Shown in pieces: positions 53,778-61,066 of a stretch of DNA of 64,000 nucleotides; within the stretch, counting starts at the first letter, position 1, and each line of letters starts with the position of its first letter. The notes beneath the pieces are model-generated. The model was given only the letters and a program-made list of their open reading frames with translations. It ran no database searches and had not been told where the DNA came from. The position numbers and the translations under genes are program-made. Source of the DNA: Rhodohalobacter barkolensis (lineage in GTDB: Bacteria; Bacteroidota; Rhodothermia; Balneolales; Balneolaceae); contig NZ_PISP01000001.1 of assembly GCF_002834295.1 (NCBI RefSeq), positions 682,001-746,000 of the forward strand, read 5' to 3'.

Positions 53778-55142
53778 ATGCTACAATCGATCAATCCCGT
53801 AAATGAGGAACTCATAAAGGAGTATGAGGAGCACACAGATTCTGAAATTGAGAATATCCTAAAGAGAAATGATAAAGCATTCAAAAGCTGGCGCACCGTT
53901 GACTTTGGTCACAGGGCAGATTTGATGAGGAAAGCCGGTGATGTTCTTCGAAACAACCGAGATGAGTATGCGGAACTGATGACAAGAGAGATGGGAAAGC
54001 CAATATCCGGAGCCCGAGCAGAAGTGGACAAATGTGCCTGGGTTTGTGATTATTACGCAGAGAACGGAGAGGCATTTTTAAATGATGAAATTATCGAAAC
54101 TGATGCTTCTAAAAGCTTTGTTACTTTTGAGCCATTGGGTAGTGTTCTTGCAGTAATGCCCTGGAACTTTCCGTTCTGGCAGGTTTTTCGTTTTGCTGTA
54201 CCCGGTCTTATGGCCGGTAATGCCGGGCTGCTTAAACATGCTTCTAACGTTACGGGTTGCGCTTTGGCCATTGAGGATGTTTTCAAGAAAGCGGGTTTTC
54301 CTGAGGATCTTTTTCGAACATTGAAAATAGGAAGCAGTAAAGTTGCCGGGGTGATTGAAAATCCGATTATAAAAGCTGTAACTCTCACGGGCAGTGTTCC
54401 GGCCGGAAAAGCTGTCGCGGAAAAGGCGGGATCAGAGCTTAAGAAAACAGTACTGGAGTTGGGTGGAAGTGATCCTTACCTGATTTTGGATGACGCCGAT
54501 ATCGATAAAGCCATTCCAACTTGTGTAAACAGCCGTCTGATCAACAATGGCCAAAGTTGTATTGCGGCTAAACGGTTCATCGTGGTTGAATCCAGGTTCG
54601 AAGAGTTTGAAGAGAAATTTGTAGAGGAAATGAAGAACCGAACGATGGGTGATCCTATGGACGACTCGTTCGATTTAGGTCCGCAGGCAAGAAATGACCT
54701 TCGGGATGAACTTCACGATCAAGTTAAACGAAGTATTGATAAGGGAGCTAAATGTTTGCTGGGCGGAGAGATACCTGACCGGAAAGGCGCCTGGTATCCT
54801 CCAACTGTGTTGACTGATGTTAAGCAGGGTATGGCTGCCTATGAAGAAGAACTTTTTGGTCCGGTTGCAGCAATTATCAAGGCGAAAGATGAAGAGGAGG
54901 CCATTCAAATTGCAAACGACAGTATATTTGGATTAGGTGCAGCGGTCTTCACAGAGGATCTTGGTAAAGGGGAGAAGATTGCTTCGAAAAAATTAAATGC
55001 CGGTAACTGTTTTGTAAACTCTTTAGTCAAATCAGATCCAAGGCTGCCTTTTGGCGGAATTAAGGAGAGTGGTTATGGTCGTGAATTATCACACTTTGGA
55101 ATTAAGGAGTTTGTGAACGTAAAAACAGTATATGTGGGATAA
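53778..55142 (+). CDS. NAD(P)-dependent succinate-semialdehyde/aldehyde dehydrogenase
   Basis: Aldehyde dehydrogenase superfamily enzyme, 454 aa. Catalytic Glu in LELGGSDPYLIL (about 228-239), nucleophile Cys261 in NNGQSCIAAKRFIV, cofactor-binding MPWNFPFWQVFRF and TGSVPAGKAVAEKAG, and the C-terminal LPFGGIKESGYGREL. These, and the short N-terminus (MLQSINPVNEELIKEYE), match the succinate-semialdehyde dehydrogenase (GabD/Sad-like) branch, but the natural aldehyde is uncertain. It follows tnaA by 142 bp and ends with a strong terminator, so it may be cotranscribed with tnaA. Confidence 0.92.
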   Translation: MLQSINPVNEELIKEYEEHTDSEIENILKRNDKAFKSWRTVDFGHRADLMRKAGDVLRNNRDEYAELMTREMGKPISGARAEVDKCAWVCDYYAENGEAFLNDEIIETDASKSFVTFEPLGSVLAVMPWNFPFWQVFRFAVPGLMAGNAGLLKHASNVTGCALAIEDVFKKAGFPEDLFRTLKIGSSKVAGVIENPIIKAVTLTGSVPAGKAVAEKAGSELKKTVLELGGSDPYLILDDADIDKAIPTCVNSRLINNGQSCIAAKRFIVVESRFEEFEEKFVEEMKNRTMGDPMDDSFDLGPQARNDLRDELHDQVKRSIDKGAKCLLGGEIPDRKGAWYPPTVLTDVKQGMAAYEEELFGPVAAIIKAKDEEEAIQIANDSIFGLGAAVFTEDLGKGEKIASKKLNAGNCFVNSLVKSDPRLPFGGIKESGYGRELSHFGIKEFVNVKTVYVG

Positions 55143-55195
55143 TCGGTGGTTGGTATTCTGTAAATTAGAAAACTCAACGATCTTGTAACATTAAA

Positions 55196-55236
55196 CGGGT
55201 TCGTTTCTCTTTTATACTAAACGAACCCGATTTTTA
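55196..55236 (+). terminator. Rho-independent terminator after the aldehyde dehydrogenase
   Basis: Perfect 11-bp stem (CGGGTTCGTTT 55196-55206 with AAACGAACCCG 55219-55229), 12-nt loop, then ATTTTTAT. Confidence 0.88.
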
Positions 55237-55240
55237 TATC

Positions 55241-55384
55241 ATGGATCTTCTTTCAAGACTTCTCGGACTATACATGCTCTTAGATATATTAAAAGGTATT
55301 GCTCAAATGTTTTTCAGGCTTTTTTTTGTCCGGATGAAAGAGCGTATGCCTGCCTACATTTACGTAAAATCCAAAAGAGGATAG
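55241..55384 (+). CDS. Possible 47-aa hydrophobic/basic small protein
   Basis: An uninterrupted ATG-to-TAG frame starting 5 bp after the terminator T-run of the aldehyde dehydrogenase and stopping 6 bp before the convergent P1B ATPase stop. The product begins MDLLSRLLGLYMLLDILKGI, continues with an aromatic hydrophobic segment (AQMFFRLFFV) and ends strongly basic (VKSKRG): one membrane-spanning or amphipathic helix plus a positive tail. It fills the gap almost exactly. There is no ribosome-binding site (normal here) and no recognised family; it could be a small membrane protein, a toxin-like peptide, or chance. Confidence 0.35.
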   Translation: MDLLSRLLGLYMLLDILKGIAQMFFRLFFVRMKERMPAYIYVKSKRG

Positions 55385-55390
55385 TAATAT

Positions 55391-57355
55391 TCAGGAATTT
55401 GATGAAAAGTTCATTTTCTGAATTCTAACTGCATTTAGGATAGCCAGAAGTGCAACTCCTACATCAGCAAAGACCGCTTCCCACAGAGAGGCCATTCCTA
55501 AAGCCCCCAGAGCCAGTACAACCGTCTTAACACCCAGGGCGAGACCTATGTTCTGCCAGACTATGTTTCGTGTCTTACGTGCAATCCTTATCGATTCTGC
55601 TATTTTGGTAAGTTGGTCGGATTGAATCACGACATCAGCCGTCTCTACTGCCGCATCACTTCCCATCGCACCCATTGCAATTCCAACATCACTTAAAGCT
55701 AAAACCGGTGCATCATTTATTCCGTCTCCGGCATAGGCTACTTTGCCTTTTGTTCGCTCTTTAATCTCTTCAAGTTTTTCTGATTTCTGTTCCGGTAGCA
55801 AATCTCCATAGATTTCATCAATTTTCAGATCACGGCCAACTTCCTCGACTACTTCTTTGTGATCTCCGCTGAGCATAACCGTTCGATCCACGCCCAGATG
55901 ATGTAATTGTCGGATCGCGTGTTTAGCGTCATCTTTCAACCGATCAGAAATGGTTACAGTAGCTTGATGAATACCGTCAATTGCCATATGTACTTTTGTG
56001 GAAGAATTTTTGGATTCAGAACCTGACTTATTCAATTCAACCTGTTCGTTCTCCATTAGCTTTTGATTACCAATGACCACAGTTTGTCCCTCAATAATGG
56101 ACTTTAATCCATAACCCGGTATTTCGTTCTGTTGATCTACTTTCAGCGAATGTTCGGGAGTGTAGATGTAATCAGTAATTGCTCTTGCAATAGGATGATT
56201 TGAGACTTTCTCAACCGCAAACAGATAAGAGCCTATTTGCGATTCGTTCATGTCGGAGTACAGTTCAATATTTTGAACAGAAAATGTAGCGTGTGTCAGG
56301 GTTCCGGTTTTGTCAAAGACTACCGTTTTGACCGAACGGAGTGCATCCAGAAAATTACCTCCTTTCACCAATATTCCATTTTTAGATGCTGCACCGATTC
56401 CGCCAAAATATCCAAGCGGGATAGAGATCACCAAAGCGCAAGGGCAGGAGATCACAAGAAAGACCAGTCCGCGATAGAGCCACTCCTCGAATACGTATGA
56501 TGAGACAAAAAGAGCGGGAAGAGCTACAAGAAGAGTTGCCAGCAATACCACAATGGGAGTGTAAACTTTCGCGAATGAGCGTATGAACAGTTCCGTTTTT
56601 GCTTTCCTGGATGTCGCTTCCTGTACCATCTTCAGGATTCGGGAGATGGAACTGTTTTCGTAAGTTTTTTGGACCTCCAGCTCAATAACCCGATTTAAAT
56701 TGATCATTCCGGCTAACACATTCTCATTATCCGAAATATGTCGAGGTTTACTTTCGCCGGTAATGGCAGAAGTGTCAAATGCAGCGCGATCGGTTATCAG
56801 TTTTCCGTCTAAAGGTACTCTCTCTCCCGGTTTCACTTGAATAATCTGGCCAATTGGTACACTATCCGGGTGAACAGTTTTGAAAGAGTTCCCGTCTTTG
56901 ACGTGAGCTACCTCTGCCCGTACGTCGAGCAGGGCACGGATACTGCTTCTTGCCTTTTGAACGGCACTATGTTGAAATGCTTCACCAACAGAATAAAAAA
57001 GCATAACAGCCACGCCTTCGGGGTACTCGCCAATAAAGAAAGCTCCAAATGTGGCTATACTCATCAAAAAGAATTCTGTGAACACTTCGCCTCTGATCAG
57101 GCTTTCCCATCCCATTTTTACAACCGGATACCCGACCGGCAGATATGCAATCAGATACCAGGCAAGACGAAAACTTTCATTAAACCATACCGGATCAATG
57201 AAATAGTCCAGAATTAACCCAATGGTTAATAGCAGGGCAGAAACGATTGGCTGCCAGTGTTTGGTGAGAAAATTTACTTCATCAGTAGAGTAAGAGGGGG
57301 TATCATGATTTACACTGCATGTTTTACACCCTGTTTGAGCTGAAGATTGTGACAT
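55391..57355 (-). CDS. P1B-type heavy-metal-translocating ATPase (CPC motif, no HMA domain)
   Basis: Metal-exporting P-type ATPase, 654 aa. Order: short Cys-bearing N-terminus (TGCKTCSVNHD, about 8-18) instead of an HMA domain; helices from about 33; actuator motif TSAITGESKPR; transmembrane metal site VISCPCALVIS (about 303-313); phosphorylation site FDKTGTLTHA (about 346); SNHPIARAI (the HP motif of P1B pumps); hinge GDGINDAPVLALSDVGIAMG; two C-terminal helices. CPC fits Zn/Cd/Pb or Cu pumps; the last-helix residues (ADVGVALLAILNAVR, with an Asp) favour the Zn/Cd group. It follows the Fur-family gene by 80 bp on the same strand, suggesting metal-responsive control. Confidence 0.93.
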   Translation of the reverse strand: MSQSSAQTGCKTCSVNHDTPSYSTDEVNFLTKHWQPIVSALLLTIGLILDYFIDPVWFNESFRLAWYLIAYLPVGYPVVKMGWESLIRGEVFTEFFLMSIATFGAFFIGEYPEGVAVMLFYSVGEAFQHSAVQKARSSIRALLDVRAEVAHVKDGNSFKTVHPDSVPIGQIIQVKPGERVPLDGKLITDRAAFDTSAITGESKPRHISDNENVLAGMINLNRVIELEVQKTYENSSISRILKMVQEATSRKAKTELFIRSFAKVYTPIVVLLATLLVALPALFVSSYVFEEWLYRGLVFLVISCPCALVISIPLGYFGGIGAASKNGILVKGGNFLDALRSVKTVVFDKTGTLTHATFSVQNIELYSDMNESQIGSYLFAVEKVSNHPIARAITDYIYTPEHSLKVDQQNEIPGYGLKSIIEGQTVVIGNQKLMENEQVELNKSGSESKNSSTKVHMAIDGIHQATVTISDRLKDDAKHAIRQLHHLGVDRTVMLSGDHKEVVEEVGRDLKIDEIYGDLLPEQKSEKLEEIKERTKGKVAYAGDGINDAPVLALSDVGIAMGAMGSDAAVETADVVIQSDQLTKIAESIRIARKTRNIVWQNIGLALGVKTVVLALGALGMASLWEAVFADVGVALLAILNAVRIQKMNFSSNS

Positions 57356-57358
57356 GGA

Positions 57359-57394
57359 TCAAGTTAATTTCAAAATTGCTATCATTTAACTTGA
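57359..57394. promoter_or_regulatory. Inverted repeat upstream of the P1B ATPase
   Basis: TCAAGTTAA (57359-57367) and TTAACTTGA (57386-57394), perfect 9-bp arms with an 18-bp spacer, starting 3 bp from the ATPase start codon and lying wholly in the fur-ATPase gap. Candidate operator for a metal-responsive regulator. The motif differs from the palindrome upstream of the Fur gene, so if it is regulatory another protein may bind it. Confidence 0.4.
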
Positions 57395-57435
57395 AGATAA
57401 GAAGTGACCGGCATGCAACACTATTGCAAAGATAT

Positions 57436-57855
57436 TTAGGCAGCACAGGAAGGACAGAACCCACTGATGACAAAATTCCCTTTTTTGGGAATAAACTGTT
57501 CAGGAAGTGAAAAGTTTGGAATGTTTAAGTCTCTAAAGCAGAACGTTTTCTCACAATCAGTACAGAAAAAATGTAGGTGCGTGTCATCGGGATAGGAGCA
57601 TGTGCATTCGGCCGGACAGAGAGCGTATTTGGTGCTGTCTCCCGCGTCATCAATTCTGTGCACAAGACCTTTCTCTTCAAATGTTCTTAGTGTACGGTAC
57701 AGAGTGGTTCTGTCTGAACGGGTAAAATGGTTCTCCAGTAAAGTAAGACTCACAGCTGCCTCGTTTTTAACCAGGAAGTTTAAAACCATCAACCGCATTG
57801 AAGTAGGTTGAATTTTACGATTTTGAAGTTGATTGATGAGAATCTTTTCTTCCAT
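57436..57855 (-). CDS. Fur-family transcriptional regulator (Zur/PerR/Fur-like)
   Basis: 139-aa metal-sensing repressor. Winged HTH: LINQLQNRKIQPTSMRLMVL with recognition helix region RSDRTTLYRTLRTFEEKGLV. The dimerisation domain has HLHFFCTDCEKTFC and the C-terminal GFCPSC, giving two Cys pairs for structural zinc, plus sensing ligands in the CTCSYPDDTHLHF region. The unusual CPAECTCSYPDD insert adds two more Cys before the His-x-His motif. Adjacent P1B ATPase points to Zn or another divalent metal as effector; iron or peroxide sensing cannot be excluded. Candidate operator sites lie directly upstream. Confidence 0.93.
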   Translation of the reverse strand: MEEKILINQLQNRKIQPTSMRLMVLNFLVKNEAAVSLTLLENHFTRSDRTTLYRTLRTFEEKGLVHRIDDAGDSTKYALCPAECTCSYPDDTHLHFFCTDCEKTFCFRDLNIPNFSLPEQFIPKKGNFVISGFCPSCAA

Positions 57856-57861
57856 GACTAA

Positions 57862-57891
57862 TACTTATAAGTAATTCTGAATGACTTATAA
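57862..57891. promoter_or_regulatory. Candidate Fur-family operator: 12-bp palindrome plus half-site repeat
   Basis: TACTTATAAGTA (57862-57873) is perfectly palindromic and sits 6 bp upstream of the regulator's ATG. Its half ACTTATAA recurs in direct orientation at 57884-57891, 21 bp (two helical turns) away, just before the stop of the next upstream gene. The TTATAA core recalls PerR/Fur boxes. Probably autoregulation, by inference. Confidence 0.5.
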
Positions 57892-57892
57892 T

Positions 57893-58309
57893 TTAATGGT
57901 GATGGCGGTAGGTTACAATTCTTTGCCACATTAGTATTGCAAAGATGAGGATTGAGCTCAGAATCAGGCCTCTGCTTGCAATGGAAACAAAAAAGTGTGT
58001 TTGAAAGAGTGTAGTTATAACCAAAAGCATCAAACCGAAATTATAGAAACCAAAAACCAGCCAGCCGGCCCAACCTGGTCCTCTTCTGGGTTCTGATAAT
58101 TTTTTGGGAAACATCCAGTACGCTGTTCCCATTGCCAGTTGTACGACCCATCCCCAGATAGCCATTTCGTAATGAGCCGGCAGCAGTGCCCAAATAAAAG
58201 GGTGAACCGCTATCACTTTATGAATCAGGATAAGGGTGCCCACGCTTACTGATAGCAGCAGGTAGAGGAGAGATGATCGAATCATCCAGATGGATTGAGA
58301 GGGCATCAT
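57893..58309 (-). CDS. Four-helix membrane protein, haem-copper oxidase subunit I-like fragment
   Basis: 138-aa integral membrane protein with four predicted helices. Helix 2 carries HYEMAIWGWVVQLAMGTAYW followed by MFPKK, a His-x7-W/Q-x3-G-WMFP pattern shared with the neighbouring paralogue; this motif is typical of small proteins annotated as cbb3-type oxidase subunit I-like or NnrS-like. A single haem- or Cu-binding His per subunit suggests it works as an oligomer or with its paralogue. C-terminus is His-rich (TYRHHH). It lies in the nitrite/NO cluster, so a role in NO chemistry or electron transfer is inferred. Only 8 bp from the next paralogue gene. Confidence 0.75.
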   Translation of the reverse strand: MMPSQSIWMIRSSLLYLLLSVSVGTLILIHKVIAVHPFIWALLPAHYEMAIWGWVVQLAMGTAYWMFPKKLSEPRRGPGWAGWLVFGFYNFGLMLLVITTLFQTHFFVSIASRGLILSSILIFAILMWQRIVTYRHHH

Positions 58310-58317
58310 AACAATAA

Positions 58318-58740
58318 CTATCTTTGTTTTTTACGGTTTTGAAGCCTTGGCCAAATCTCGATGGTATATAGAATCACGGCGATCCACTGCAACAACGCTG
58401 ATACAACAATACTGATTTGAATAACTTTGCCATCCTTTAAAAGTGGAATAAACGGTTCAGATAAAAATCGAAGGATCAAACCGATATTTAAAGTCCAAAA
58501 TGTTGCCCAAACCAAAATTGATTCTCTTCTTTTTTTGTCCCGGTGTTTGCGGGGAAACATCCATACTGATACCCCGATGATCAACTGAGTAATCCAGCCC
58601 ATAACCAGCATATGCAAATAGATTGGCAATAAAGAGAGTTTACTGCTCATTAAAGGGATTTCATCCAGAAAGACGAGCGTAATCCCTAATACAAAGTAGA
58701 TAACACCGGCTTTTATAAACCATCGGCTTGTAGTCGGCAT
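58318..58740 (-). CDS. Four-helix membrane protein, paralogue of the downstream gene product
   Basis: 140 aa, four hydrophobic helices. Helix 2 motif: HMLVMGWITQLIIGVSVW followed by MFPRK, aligning with HYEMAIWGW... of the next gene (same His, GW, Q, G and WMFP positions), so the two genes arose by tandem duplication. Loops are positively charged (RKHRDKKRRES), fixing the cytoplasmic side. It lacks the full set of His ligands of a haem-copper oxidase, so if it binds haem it must use few ligands or share them. Function inferred only from context. Confidence 0.75.
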   Translation of the reverse strand: MPTTSRWFIKAGVIYFVLGITLVFLDEIPLMSSKLSLLPIYLHMLVMGWITQLIIGVSVWMFPRKHRDKKRRESILVWATFWTLNIGLILRFLSEPFIPLLKDGKVIQISIVVSALLQWIAVILYTIEIWPRLQNRKKQR

Positions 58741-58776
58741 AGTGGATTATTTTAGGATAAACATGTTCAAATTTTA

Positions 58777-59262
58777 TCATCTCACCAGCGAAACAGCAAA
58801 GTAGAGAATGATCAGCCCCAAGATTAAATTGATCCGGCCACCCCAGCTCGAGGCCTTGCGATATCTGTAAGTAGTTTCACTATTGGGATCTTTCTTCATT
58901 AAATCTGCGGCTTTTGGGCCGAGCCAGAAATCATGAATCGCTGCTACAATTAACATCAAGGAGAATGCGATCAATTTACTGAATAGGGTTGATCCATACT
59001 CACTTTGCCAGAATGTGACTGAAATCAGATCCTGTACGCTGAAGCCCCGGCCAAGCAGGGCGGTGATTCCGGTAATTATGAGAATAGGGAAGAGTAGCCA
59101 ACTCAGTCGGCTGAAACGTGTGCCCAGTTCAGTAAATAGAAGTCCGCGTTGTGTAGCAAGTTTTTTTCGGGTTGCAGGTACCAGAACGGCAGCCGTAAAG
59201 ATTATACCGCCAATCCAGAAACAAACAATGGTGATGTGGACAAACACTGACCAAAAATACAT
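58777..59262 (-). CDS. CopD-like membrane protein
   Basis: 161 aa with four helices: FVHITIVCFWIGGIIFTAAV (His and conserved WIGG), LSWLLFPILIITGITALL, LIAFSLMLIVAAIHDFWL and GGRINLILGLIILYFAVSL. The pattern VHI...FWIGG, a central G-x-T and the late HDFWLGP match the CopD/PcoD-like copper-resistance/DUF2269 superfamily of small membrane proteins proposed to carry copper or haem. It sits downstream of the RIC gene and just upstream of the two four-helix membrane proteins, so it may help handle copper for NirK or the cupredoxins. Substrate unproven. Confidence 0.8.
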   Translation of the reverse strand: MYFWSVFVHITIVCFWIGGIIFTAAVLVPATRKKLATQRGLLFTELGTRFSRLSWLLFPILIITGITALLGRGFSVQDLISVTFWQSEYGSTLFSKLIAFSLMLIVAAIHDFWLGPKAADLMKKDPNSETTYRYRKASSWGGRINLILGLIILYFAVSLVR

Positions 59263-59349
59263 GAACCGACGGGGTTTGTTGTTGAACTGAGATGAAATCG
59301 TTTCGACCTTTCAAAACCGAAACGATGAATTATTATTACAGCAATCAAA

Positions 59350-60090
59350 TCATAAATCAGATAGAAGTGTCTCTGCTTTTTTAAATAAGATGTTATTCTC
59401 GAGGTGAACGTGCTGATGCAGGTCCTCTTCAAATCCGGCCAGGTTCTGGTAAAGTATTTGATAGGTTGCACATGCATCTGCAGGAGGTGTAAAATCGTTG
59501 CTTAGAGAACGGATCTCTTTCATGATATCGCCGGCACCTTCATGATCATCAATCATGTGATCGAGTTCTGCACGTAGCTGATTTGCCAATTTCTCATTTA
59601 CTTCTTCACCGTTTTTAATCTGAAGATGTATATTTTTAATCAATGGAAAAACAGTCTGCTCTTCATCTTGGAGGTGTTGAATCAGCTCATTGGAAAGCTT
59701 TGCAAACAATTGATAGATCTCGATATTTTCCGGGTGACGCTCTCCATGAACGTTGGCAACTTTCGCAGCATACACCAAAATTTCCTCCGTTTTGGTACGC
59801 ACAAAGGTGTGATGATTATTGATGATGTAGTCTATCAAAAAGTCGGGTTCCCATAGGTTAAACTTCTGATTGACGGTTGTTCCACCGGTAGGCATTGTGC
59901 TCAATTTTAAAGTGACCTGGTCGGGATTGATACCTTTACGTTCGCAAACCTCTCCAAGCGGTAAACCGCCTCCACAGCAGAAGTCAATTCCAAACTCTTT
60001 GAAAACACCGGCAGCGTGGTAGTTATCAGCAACAATATCACCAATGTTTCTCTGTACTAAAGTTGTTGGGTCGTTATTCATCATGGTCAA
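59350..60090 (-). CDS. ric: Iron-sulfur cluster repair di-iron protein (RIC/YtfE/ScdA)
   Basis: Cytoplasmic haemerythrin-like protein that repairs Fe-S clusters damaged by NO or oxidants. N-terminal ScdA_N/DUF542 domain with the Cys pair and glycines (GIDFCCGGGLPLGEVCERKG, about 34-53); then a four-helix haemerythrin domain with ligands in DYIINNHHTFVRTKTE, NVHGERHPE, QHLQDEEQTVFPLI, ELDHMIDDHEGAGDIM and LHQHVHLENNILFKKAETLL. 246 aa is standard. It directly follows the Rrf2 regulator gene (30 bp), the arrangement expected for NO-stress control. Confidence 0.96.
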   Translation of the reverse strand: MTMMNNDPTTLVQRNIGDIVADNYHAAGVFKEFGIDFCCGGGLPLGEVCERKGINPDQVTLKLSTMPTGGTTVNQKFNLWEPDFLIDYIINNHHTFVRTKTEEILVYAAKVANVHGERHPENIEIYQLFAKLSNELIQHLQDEEQTVFPLIKNIHLQIKNGEEVNEKLANQLRAELDHMIDDHEGAGDIMKEIRSLSNDFTPPADACATYQILYQNLAGFEEDLHQHVHLENNILFKKAETLLSDL

Positions 60091-60120
60091 TACTTATTTA
60101 TAGATTGTTATTGAGGTTAT

Positions 60121-60531
60121 TTAAATTTTAATATTTCGATACTCTGAAAAATCACTCAATGTACTTTCCTTTATAAACTTAAACGTGATATCTGATAAAA
60201 ATTCTAAGTCTTTAAACAAAGCGGACAGTTCCAATTTTGTATCCGGTTTTCCTTTATCGGTGTACATTTCAATAAATGAGGGATTGGAAGCCTGAATGAT
60301 GTCAATTAAGAAAATTTCTGATGCAGGTCTGGCCAGTAAAACCCCTCCATTTGATCCTCGTTTTGATCTGACCAGACCGGCTTTTTTCAGTTTTTGGAGT
60401 ACCTTAACCAGATACTCATTGGGCATATCCAGTTCACGACTAATCCTCTTGGTAGACACCGGAGTGTCACCAGATTGAAGAGCTAAATACTCACAAGCTC
60501 TTAACCCATATTTACCTGAATTGGATAGCAT
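60121..60531 (-). CDS. Rrf2-family transcriptional regulator lacking the Fe-S cysteine cluster
   Basis: 136 aa from ATG 60531; a longer frame to 60624 would overlap the cupredoxin gene. N-terminal winged HTH: MLSNSGKYGLRACEYLALQS and ISRELDMPNEYLVKVLQKLK, then the wing LVRSKRGSNGGVLLARPASE, characteristic of Rrf2/IscR/NsrR. The three-Cys cluster-binding loop of NsrR/IscR is absent: the only Cys is residue 13 in the HTH, and the corresponding region reads NPSFIEMYTDKGKPDTKLEL. It probably regulates ric and the nitrite genes, but by some non-cluster signal. Confidence 0.9.
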   Translation of the reverse strand: MLSNSGKYGLRACEYLALQSGDTPVSTKRISRELDMPNEYLVKVLQKLKKAGLVRSKRGSNGGVLLARPASEIFLIDIIQASNPSFIEMYTDKGKPDTKLELSALFKDLEFLSDITFKFIKESTLSDFSEYRNIKI

Positions 60532-60566
60532 TTGGATGGTTTCTTTTTGAGTATGAATGAACTTGT

Positions 60567-61034
60567 TTACTGTACGCGCAAGATTCCGACCATTCCAGCC
60601 ATGTAGTGTCCGGGGAAGGTGCAAACAAAGTCATAGTCGCCTTTGGTTTCAGGAACTGTAAACTCCATCTCTACTGATTCACCGCCGCCCAGCATTGGTG
60701 TGTTAAAGATCACCTGGTCTTCATAATCAGGTGCGATGAACTCGTTATCTCTGGCCGACATGGAAGCCTGTGCAAAAGCATCGGTATCTGTTCCAAGGTC
60801 AACAATGGCAATGTTGTGAGACATAGTCTGGGGTGGCATATCACTTTTAGTCTCAAATACGATTTTGATGGTTTCACCCGGTTCAGCTTCAATCAGGGTT
60901 ACATCAAATTTCATATTGTCCATTCCTTTGATGTTTACGGTTCGTATATCATCGCTTTCGTTAGATGCAAATGCCGGTATAGCGATAAGGAGTGCTGTAA
61001 ATAGTGTGATAATTGTTTTAATTGTACGTTTCAT
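60567..61034 (-). CDS. Azurin/auracyanin-like cupredoxin
   Basis: Periplasmic type 1 copper electron carrier, 155 aa with a Sec signal peptide (IKTIITLFTALLIAIPAFA). The mature domain starts TVNIKGMDNMKFDVTLIEAE and has the copper ligands His in QTMSHNIAI, then Cys, His and Met in FVCTFPGHYMAGMVG. The insertion TDTDAFAQASMSARDNEF and the spacing match azurin-type proteins. Likely electron donor to NirK or acceptor from the quinol-oxidising chain. Located between the second cupredoxin and the Rrf2 gene. Confidence 0.93.
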   Translation of the reverse strand: MKRTIKTIITLFTALLIAIPAFASNESDDIRTVNIKGMDNMKFDVTLIEAEPGETIKIVFETKSDMPPQTMSHNIAIVDLGTDTDAFAQASMSARDNEFIAPDYEDQVIFNTPMLGGGESVEMEFTVPETKGDYDFVCTFPGHYMAGMVGILRVQ

Positions 61035-61066
61035 AATTCTATTAGATTTAGTTTTTTATAAACTGT

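Noticed and set aside
60532-60624. Longer start for the Rrf2 regulator
   Set aside because: The extra 31 residues are translated from the end of the cupredoxin gene and do not resemble Rrf2; the ATG at 60531 begins with the family's typical MLSNSGKYGLR.
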